Shown here: one piece after another, positions 6,036 through 10,522 of the stretch
Layout: the number at the start of each line of letters is the position of its first letter
Position numbering within the stretch: the stretch's first letter is position 1
NCBI GenBank assembly: GCA_030837265.1
Contig: JAUPKV010000196.1
Coordinates: 1-10,522 of the forward strand
Direction: 5' to 3'
From: Methanobacteriota archaeon
Lineage (GTDB): Archaea > Halobacteriota > Methanosarcinia > Methanosarcinales > Methanosarcinaceae
Length of the DNA stretch: 10,522 nucleotides
The notes under the pieces: model-generated
What the model was told of the DNA's origin: nothing
The model's database searches: none
Seen by the model: the letters and a program-made list of their open reading frames with translations, nothing else
Translations under genes and position numbers: made by a program

Positions 6036-7199
6036 ATGTTCGAATACGATGTCTTTTTTAGCTACAGCTCAAAAGACAAAAGCATTGTACACGCTCTCGC
6101 AGAGAGCTTAAGGAAGGACGGTCTGCGGGTATGGCTGGACAAGTGGGAAATCAGACCTGGAGATTTGATTCCTCTTAAAATTCAACGAGGCCTTGAAAAG
6201 TTCTATACTCTTTTAATGTGTATGTCCCCAGCTTATTTTGATTCGGAATGGGGAAACATGGAACATCTTACAATTCTCTTTCGTAATCCCACAAATACAC
6301 AACGTCGTTTGATTCCTCTCCTGATTGCAGACTGTATCCCACCTGACACTATTGCGCAGTTCGCGTATATAGATTGGAGAACTTGCTCCGATGAAGCATA
6401 TGGTGATATCTTAGACTCTTGCTCAGAAAACAACTCTGAACTTCCCTTGATCAAAATTAATTCAGGTATACGAAAGTTGGGAATTACAGAAATCCCTAAA
6501 ACCTACACTAGCCCTTCTATAGGCATGGAATTCGTACTTATCCCATCCGGAAAATTTATAATGGGCTCACAATTAGACGAGAAGGGCAGATGGGATGCTG
6601 AAGGTCCAGTCCATGAAGTAATAATAAAAAATTCTTTTTATATGGGTAAATATCCGGTTACTCAGAAGCAGTGGAAATCTGTAATGAGTAGCAATCCTTC
6701 ATATTTTAAAGGCGACGATCTTCCTGTGGAAAAGGTTTCCTGGAATGATGCCCAGGAGTTCATTAAAAAGCTAAATCAAACAGAAAAGACAAATATATAT
6801 AGTCTACCCTCTGAAGCTGAGTGGGAATATTCTTGCAAAGCTGGGACAACAACCCGATTTTCCTTTGGGGATGATGAGTCGAAACTTGGGGATTATGCAT
6901 GGTATGGTGAAAATTCAGGTTCTGAAACTCATCCAGTTGGCCAGAAGAAACCTAATCCTTGGGGACTTTATGACATGCATGGTAATGCCTGGGAATGGTG
7001 TCAGGATGAGTGGCATAGAAACTATGATGGTGCTCCTTCAGATGGAAGGGCATGGGAAAGTAGAAGTACCTCCTCCCGAGTTTACCGGGGTGGCTGCTGG
7101 AAATGCTATGCCATGTTCTGCCGGTCTGCGTATCGCCTCAAGCTCCGTCCCGTCTACCACCGCGACTTCATTGGTTTCCGTCTCCTAAGGAACCTGTAA
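6036..7199 (+). CDS. TIR domain-FGE/SUMF1 domain fusion protein, candidate defence effector
   Basis: A 387-residue cytoplasmic protein with two domains. Residues 3-128 are a TIR domain: YDVFFSYSSKDK, GLRVWLDKWEIRPGD (29-43), MSPAYFDSEWGNMEH (63-77), then FAYIDW. Glu76 after the SEW motif aligns with the catalytic glutamate of NAD-cleaving TIR proteins such as SARM1. Residues 160-385 are an FGE/SUMF1 (C-lectin-like) domain: GMEFVLIPSGKFIMGS, MGKYPVTQKQW, LPVEKVSWNDAQEF, LPSEAEWEYSCKAGT, NPWGLYDMHGNAWEWC, RGGCW and IGFRLL. The C-terminal stretch (351-382) has Cys354, Cys357 and Cys362; the last two have the CxxxxC spacing of true FGE. It is also far richer in GC than the rest. The start ATG has AAGGT four bases upstream. 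The gene stands alone between direct repeats, with no NLR, ATPase or sulfatase neighbour. NAD cleavage, sensing by the FGE domain, and a role in defence are inferences. Confidence 0.93.
   Translation: MFEYDVFFSYSSKDKSIVHALAESLRKDGLRVWLDKWEIRPGDLIPLKIQRGLEKFYTLLMCMSPAYFDSEWGNMEHLTILFRNPTNTQRRLIPLLIADCIPPDTIAQFAYIDWRTCSDEAYGDILDSCSENNSELPLIKINSGIRKLGITEIPKTYTSPSIGMEFVLIPSGKFIMGSQLDEKGRWDAEGPVHEVIIKNSFYMGKYPVTQKQWKSVMSSNPSYFKGDDLPVEKVSWNDAQEFIKKLNQTEKTNIYSLPSEAEWEYSCKAGTTTRFSFGDDESKLGDYAWYGENSGSETHPVGQKKPNPWGLYDMHGNAWEWCQDEWHRNYDGAPSDGRAWESRSTSSRVYRGGCWKCYAMFCRSAYRLKLRPVYHRDFIGFRLLRNL
7083..7187 (+). other. GC-rich, variable-region-like 3' end of the TIR-FGE gene
   Basis: Positions 7081-7190 are 57% G+C (63 of 110), while sampled 60-bp stretches earlier in the same gene are 38-47%. 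The encoded frame keeps RGG-W-A-CRSA-R-P-R-IGFRLL fixed. Most intervening codons end in C or T (TGC, TGC, TAT, TTC, TAT, CTC, CTC, GTC, TAC, CAC, GAC, TTC). This is what adenine-directed mutagenesis of AAC/AAT codons would leave. AAA, ATG and AAG also occur at variable positions and fit less well. No template repeat or reverse transcriptase is in the window. Confidence 0.35.
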
Positions 7200-7261
7200 C
7201 CACTTTCTACTTACCACTTTAAACTTGAAATGAAAATTGCTTGACGAAGCCCGAAGGTTCG

Positions 7262-7500
7262 ATGTGTGCGAAGCCGCCGAACTTAGGCCATGAGCCCTCA
7301 TATTCATTAATATAATATGTTGCTCAGCAGTGACATTATTGTCATAAACTAAAAAATGTCAGGTGGAAATTTGGACTAACTTTTAAAATTAAAACTTACT
7401 CATCTATTCTATATTTTTTGATATGCAAAGGCCGTTTGCTTCGCAAACGTGACAAGACAGGTTAAGTAAAGTAGTACGGTTGCCCCGTTTTTTATTCTAA
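7262..7500 (+). repeat. Direct repeat B, copy 2, downstream of the TIR gene
   Basis: Partner of 5619-5856 in the same orientation. The exact 32-base core is at 7421-7452, with the 7-bp hairpin at 7433-7449. It begins about 60 bp after the TIR-FGE stop codon and ends in GTTTTTTATT, so it probably forms the 3' untranslated region and terminator of that gene. A small imperfect hairpin (7245-7261, loop CGAA) lies just before it. Confidence 0.75.
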
Positions 7501-7524
7501 ATACTTATAATTACACTGGTTTTA

Positions 7525-7562
7525 AGTCCTCTTGAGGGAGCATAGCGACCGAAAAGGACAGC
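7525..7562 (+). repeat. 38-bp repeat A, copy 2
   Basis: Same-orientation partner of 5517-5554, with four substitutions. It is followed within a few bases by a different inverted repeat, GCAGAG/CTCTGC (7568-7573 and 7580-7585). It lies in the leader or promoter region of the HAD gene and outside repeat B, giving the nested order A-B-gene-B-A. Confidence 0.7.
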
Positions 7563-7595
7563 GCACTGCAGAGCCGCAACTCTGCTGGGAAAAAG

Positions 7596-7603
7596 CTTTA
7601 AAA
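7596..7603 (+). promoter_or_regulatory. Possible TATA box of the HAD gene
   Basis: CTTTAAAA lies about 75 bp before the GTG start, placing transcription initiation near 7627. A second candidate, CTTATAATTA, is at 7504-7513, before repeat A. Both are weak in this AT-rich context. Confidence 0.25.
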
Positions 7604-7675
7604 TGGAAAACTCTTACCATATCCCTCAGGAATTTTCAATTCAGAAGTACATAGTCCCAGTTTGGAGACAGAACC

Positions 7676-8335
7676 GTGTTAAAAGCAATAATTTTCGATA
7701 TGGATGGCGTACTTGTCGACTCCATGCCATACCAGGCAGCAGCCTGGAAAAAAGCTTTTCTTGATGTGGGTATGGTAATTCATGATGAGGACGTTTTCGC
7801 AATTGAAGGTTCAAATCCCCGGATCGGTCTTCAAATACTTATCCGAAAAGCCGGAAAAGATCCCGGATCATATGATTTTGAAGCGATTACCGCAATATAT
7901 AGGCAGGAATTTAAAAGAATATTCGAACTGAAAGCTTTCGAGGGAATGAAGGAGTGTCTCGACCTGCTTAAACAAAAGCACTTCTTACTATCGGTTGTCT
8001 CGGGCTCTGACCGATATATTGTCCATAGTATTGTAGATCAACTCTTTCCCGGGATATTCAATGTTATGGTAACAGGAGATGATGTTAAGTACTCAAAGCC
8101 TTGTCCTGATCCTTTCTTAAAAGCAGTCGATCTTCTTAAAGTCCGGGGGGAAGAGTGCATAATTATCGAAAATGCAATTCTGGGAGTGGAAGCGGCAAAA
8201 AAGGCTGAAATTTACTGCATTGGAATTCCCACATATCTGGAGCCGTCCCAGCTTGATAGAGCAGATCTTGTTGTAAGCGACCATAAAAAATTGATAGAAT
8301 ATCTGCTCAGCCTTGAACCAGCCAAGTGGACATAA
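7676..8335 (+). CDS. HAD-family phosphatase, beta-phosphoglucomutase-like
   Basis: A 219-residue haloacid dehalogenase-superfamily hydrolase, probably acting on a small sugar phosphate in the cytoplasm. Motif I is FDMDGVLVDS with nucleophile Asp8 and acid/base Asp10. A helical cap (about residues 18-88) marks the beta-phosphoglucomutase/phosphatase subgroup. Motif II is VVSGS (Ser109), motif III is KYSKPCPDP (Lys141), and motif IV is IIIENAILGVEAA (Glu165). At motif IV most relatives have ED; here it is EN, a change also seen in other archaeal members. The start is GTG, supported by GGAG eight bases upstream (7664-7667). Substrate and mutase versus phosphatase activity cannot be told from sequence. 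The gene is monocistronic and converges on aCPSF1. Confidence 0.9.
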   Translation: MLKAIIFDMDGVLVDSMPYQAAAWKKAFLDVGMVIHDEDVFAIEGSNPRIGLQILIRKAGKDPGSYDFEAITAIYRQEFKRIFELKAFEGMKECLDLLKQKHFLLSVVSGSDRYIVHSIVDQLFPGIFNVMVTGDDVKYSKPCPDPFLKAVDLLKVRGEECIIIENAILGVEAAKKAEIYCIGIPTYLEPSQLDRADLVVSDHKKLIEYLLSLEPAKWT

Positions 8336-8344
8336 TTAAATTAT

Positions 8345-8369
8345 TAAATATTTTATTATAAAATATTTA
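8345..8369. terminator. AT-only perfect hairpin between convergent genes
   Basis: TAAATATTTTA and TAAAATATTTA form an 11-bp perfect stem with a 3-base loop, only 10 bp after the HAD stop codon. On the plus strand CGTTTTC follows. It sits in the short gap before the opposing aCPSF1 gene and so may serve as a 3'-end signal for both. A second, G-C rich dyad (GTGGCCC/GGGTCAC, 8393-8409, with one wobble on the plus strand) overlaps the aCPSF1 stop codon. Confidence 0.5.
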
Positions 8370-8405
8370 TCGTTTTCAAAAAAAGACAATATGTGGCCCT
8401 GGGGG

Positions 8406-10319
8406 TCACAATAGCCTTATTGTCTCCAGGTTTGTGAGAGCTCTGGTCTCAATCTTGAGTTTCTTGTAAACCGAACTTGCCAGATCAACACAGGCCTTTT
8501 CATCCCCATGTTCGGTAAATACCCTTTCAGGGCGAGGTTGCATCTTTTTGATGTAATCCATAAGTTGCACCCTATCCGAATGACCTGAAAAGCCGTCTAC
8601 AACCTGAACTTCCAGATTCATTTTCAAGATTTCAGTGTTCCCGTTCTTTCCTGACATCGGGATTTCCTTCCAGCCTTTCTGGATCCTGCGTCCTATTGTC
8701 CCATCAGCCTGATACCCTACGAATACAAGGGTATTACGCGGATCTTCGGCGAAGGCTTTGAAGTACTCCATAACTGGCCCACCGTTCATCATGCCTGAAG
8801 TTGAGAGAATTACACAGGGGTGGGGATTCTCAATTATCTTCTGGCGTGCTTCGTGGGAGTCGACAGGTTTAAAGCTCTCAGACAGGAAGGGGTTCTGTCC
8901 TTTTTGGAAAATAAGTTTCCTCAGGTCATTGTTTAGGTATTCAGGATGTGTCGCATGGATTGCAGTTGCTTCCCAGATCATCCCATCCAGATATACTGGA
9001 ACTTGGGGAATCAAACCTTTTCTAATCGATTCCTCCAGCACTATCATAACTTCCTGGCTTCGACCCACAGCAAATGCCGGGATAAGGGCAATTCCTCCTC
9101 GTTCTATTGTGTTCTTAACTATGAGCTGAAGATGCCTTTCTGCGTCCTTAAGTGCAGGCTGAAATGCGTTCGCATTTCCGTAAGTCGCTTCACTGATAAC
9201 GGTCTCAACTCTCGGAAACTTATTAACGGCCGGATCGAAAAGCCTGGTTTTCTCATATTTGTAGTCTCCTGTAAAAACGACATTGTGAAGCCCGTCTCCG
9301 ATATGGAAATGAGAAATTGCCGAACCCAGGATATGGCCTGCATTGTGGAAAGTCAATTTGATATCAGGAGCGATGTCAGTCACTTCCTCATAGTCAAGAG
9401 GAATTGTGTGCTTGAGAGTCTTAGCCACCATCCCGGACTCATAGGGAATCTTTTTCCCTTCTTTAGCTGCCACATCGATGTAATCAAGCTGGAGTAATAC
9501 CATCAGGTCTCTTGTTGGAGGTGTGCAATAAACCGGTCCTTCATACCCATATTTGAAGAGTAGAGGGACAAGTCCCTGATGGTCCAGATGGGCATGAGTA
9601 ACTACCAGGGCGTCAATCTGGCTCAGAGGAAAAACTTCAGGAACATAGAGATAAGGAGTCATGTTTTCATCCGAGCCTACATTGACTCCACAATCAATCA
9701 GGACTCTGGACTCGGGAGTCGAAAGCAAAAAGCAACTTCTTCCGACTTCTTTACATCCCCCAAGAGAAGTAACTCTTATCCATTGATCTTTTGAGGTACA
9801 CTCTTTATGAATTTTCCTCCCCACAGATTTAAGAATTTCTTTTCTTTCTTTGAGGTTGTTCCTCATAAACTCGCGGATATTCTTTACAGTACGAGATTTA
9901 ATGGGGGGAGTCCGCACAACCTTTGGAATCCAGCCGATTTGCTTTGTGATTTCTCTCAAAGTTGCTCCATGCTTTCCTATCACAAGTCCCGGCTTTTCGG
10001 CTTCGATAATTACTTCTCCGGAATCGGGGTCAAAATAATAGCTTGATATTCCTGATTCTTTTGGAACAACTTCTTCGATTATAGAAATAGAGTCTTCAGG
10101 AGTTGCAAGTACTCTTGGGTCCGGCCTCATGGCTATCCTTGTCCTGAGTTCTTTTGCCAGGTTACGGATAATGTTCCCATCGTCTGCGAATTTACGGGGT
10201 TCTTCGGTGTATAATACAAGTTGAGGCCCCTCAAATTCGACATCGGTTATAGTAACTCCATCGGGTAGATTTTTCTCAATTTTATTTTTGAGTTCTAATA
10301 GCACATCTTCAATAGGCAT
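8406..10319 (-). CDS. Archaeal CPSF homologue: KH-domain beta-CASP ribonuclease / termination factor (aCPSF1, FttA)
   Basis: A 637-residue metallo-beta-lactamase nuclease that cuts RNA in or after U-rich tracts and acts as the archaeal transcription termination factor. Residues 1-70 and 71-140 form two N-terminal KH-like RNA-binding domains; the second carries VIGKHG. The beta-lactamase part holds the zinc ligands THAHLDH (His242, His244, Asp246, His247), AGHILGS (His329) and GDY (Asp352). The beta-CASP insert (about 377-570) starts with SEATYGN (motif A, Glu377) and contains [19 protein letters not shown] (His580) and EHGD (His604) supply motifs B and C, so all catalytic residues are present. 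Length matches the M. mazei homologue of known dimeric structure. The start ATG is preceded by AAAGGAAG. It follows psmB by 106 bp in the same direction, a neighbourhood seen in other euryarchaea. Confidence 0.96.
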   Translation of the reverse strand: MPIEDVLLELKNKIEKNLPDGVTITDVEFEGPQLVLYTEEPRKFADDGNIIRNLAKELRTRIAMRPDPRVLATPEDSISIIEEVVPKESGISSYYFDPDSGEVIIEAEKPGLVIGKHGATLREITKQIGWIPKVVRTPPIKSRTVKNIREFMRNNLKERKEILKSVGRKIHKECTSKDQWIRVTSLGGCKEVGRSCFLLSTPESRVLIDCGVNVGSDENMTPYLYVPEVFPLSQIDALVVTHAHLDHQGLVPLLFKYGYEGPVYCTPPTRDLMVLLQLDYIDVAAKEGKKIPYESGMVAKTLKHTIPLDYEEVTDIAPDIKLTFHNAGHILGSAISHFHIGDGLHNVVFTGDYKYEKTRLFDPAVNKFPRVETVISEATYGNANAFQPALKDAERHLQLIVKNTIERGGIALIPAFAVGRSQEVMIVLEESIRKGLIPQVPVYLDGMIWEATAIHATHPEYLNNDLRKLIFQKGQNPFLSESFKPVDSHEARQKIIENPHPCVILSTSGMMNGGPVMEYFKAFAEDPRNTLVFVGYQADGTIGRRIQKGWKEIPMSGKNGNTEILKMNLEVQVVDGFSGHSDRVQLMDYIKKMQPRPERVFTEHGDEKACVDLASSVYKKLKIETRALTNLETIRLL

Positions 10320-10387
10320 TAAGAATCTTCCTTTTTGTCAAAAAATGGAAAAATAAGTTGATGTTTAAAAAGCAATAGTGAAAAAGA

Positions 10388-10418
10388 TGTTAGTTTAATA
10401 TTGGAATAAAAACCAACA
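10388..10418 (-). terminator. Hairpin plus U-tract between psmB and aCPSF1
   Basis: On the minus strand TGTTGGTTT pairs with AAACTAACA (nine pairs, one G-U) across a 13-base loop. TCTTTTTC follows directly (10387-10380). It begins 8 bp past the psmB stop codon and resembles a terminator or processing site. A promoter for aCPSF1 could lie just downstream (TTTTTAAAC near 10361-10369). Confidence 0.45.
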
Positions 10419-10425
10419 ATTTAAA

Positions 10426-10522
10426 TTATTTACTTAATAACTCTCTTCTGGATTTCACTTCTTCGAGATCCAGCCTTGTGAATGCCTCCTTAGTAATAAC
10501 CACTACATCAATGTTTTCTCCA
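10426..10522 (-). CDS. psmB: Proteasome subunit beta, C-terminal end (truncated by window edge)
   Basis: The last 31 codons of a gene entering from the right edge. The encoded end includes [19 protein letters not shown] and closes with a charged tail, RRELLSK, before TAA. The D(V)VVIT strand followed by a short helix is typical of archaeal 20S proteasome beta subunits, whose N-terminal threonine protease site would lie outside the window. The position directly upstream of aCPSF1 supports the call. The fragment is short, so the assignment rests on this pattern and context. Confidence 0.75.
   Translation of the reverse strand, partial: GENIDVVVITKEAFTRLDLEEVKSRRELLSK

Noticed and set aside
6865..7188. 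107-codon frame within the FGE domain
   Set aside because: Alternative frame of the TIR-FGE gene, kept open by its composition; the main frame carries all FGE motifs.
5778..7452. CRISPR-like repeats
   Set aside because: Only two copies of the 32-base core about 1.6 kb apart with a gene between them; no regular spacer pattern and no cas genes.
7603..7764. 53-codon frame starting ATG 7603 and overlapping the HAD start
   Set aside because: No ribosome site; it runs through the HAD ribosome site and motif I in another frame. GTG 7676 with GGAG upstream is clearly better.
8946..9497. 183-codon frame antisense to aCPSF1, and shorter ones at 8758-9129, 9579-9794 and 9807-10046
   Set aside because: All are shadows of the aCPSF1 coding sequence; translations are rich in Ser, Cys and Phe with no family resemblance.

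Overview
The window comes from a methanogenic archaeon of the genus Methanosarcina or a very close relative, most like M. mazei. The evidence is the gene set: a membrane pyrophosphatase, archaeal FtsZ2, a methanogen-type dihydropteroate synthase-like protein, the KH-domain beta-CASP ribonuclease aCPSF1, and the archaeal proteasome beta subunit. AT-rich spacers, TATA-type promoters and GTG/TTG starts fit as well. Assignment is from recalled family motifs; no database search was run.

Layout. Positions 1-569 (minus) hold the N-terminal part of a membrane pyrophosphatase gene, cut by the left edge. A divergent spacer of about 500 bp separates it from a small winged-helix gene (plus, ends 1284). 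A hairpin then separates that gene from a minus-strand group read from right to left: ftsZ2 (4689-3508), the dihydropteroate synthase-like gene (3394-1913) and an unrecognised 152-residue gene (1881-1423). On the right, psmB (partial, 10522-10426) and the aCPSF1 gene (10319-8406) run on the minus strand. A HAD phosphatase gene (7676-8335, plus) converges on aCPSF1, with an AT-only hairpin between them.

The accessory part is about 4690-7675. It begins with a 1.3-kb gene-poor, AT-rich stretch. A perfect 13-bp inverted repeat sits at its ftsZ end. In the middle lies one gene (6036-7199) for a protein with an N-terminal TIR domain and a C-terminal formylglycine-generating-enzyme/sulfatase-modifying (FGE/SUMF1) domain. 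This gene is flanked by two diverged direct repeats of about 240 bp, and outside these by two copies of a 38-bp element, in the order A-B-TIR gene-B-A. The last ~110 bp of the gene are much richer in GC than the rest. They follow a fixed-and-variable codon pattern that resembles the variable region of diversity-generating retroelement targets.

How the genes work together. The conserved genes are housekeeping: ion-pumping energy conservation (pyrophosphatase), cell division (FtsZ2), C1-carrier (tetrahydromethanopterin) biosynthesis or a related role, RNA 3'-end formation and transcription termination (aCPSF1), and protein turnover (proteasome). The TIR-FGE gene looks like a horizontally exchanged conflict or defence module placed between them. 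No CRISPR array, tRNA, rRNA, transposase or reverse transcriptase is visible.
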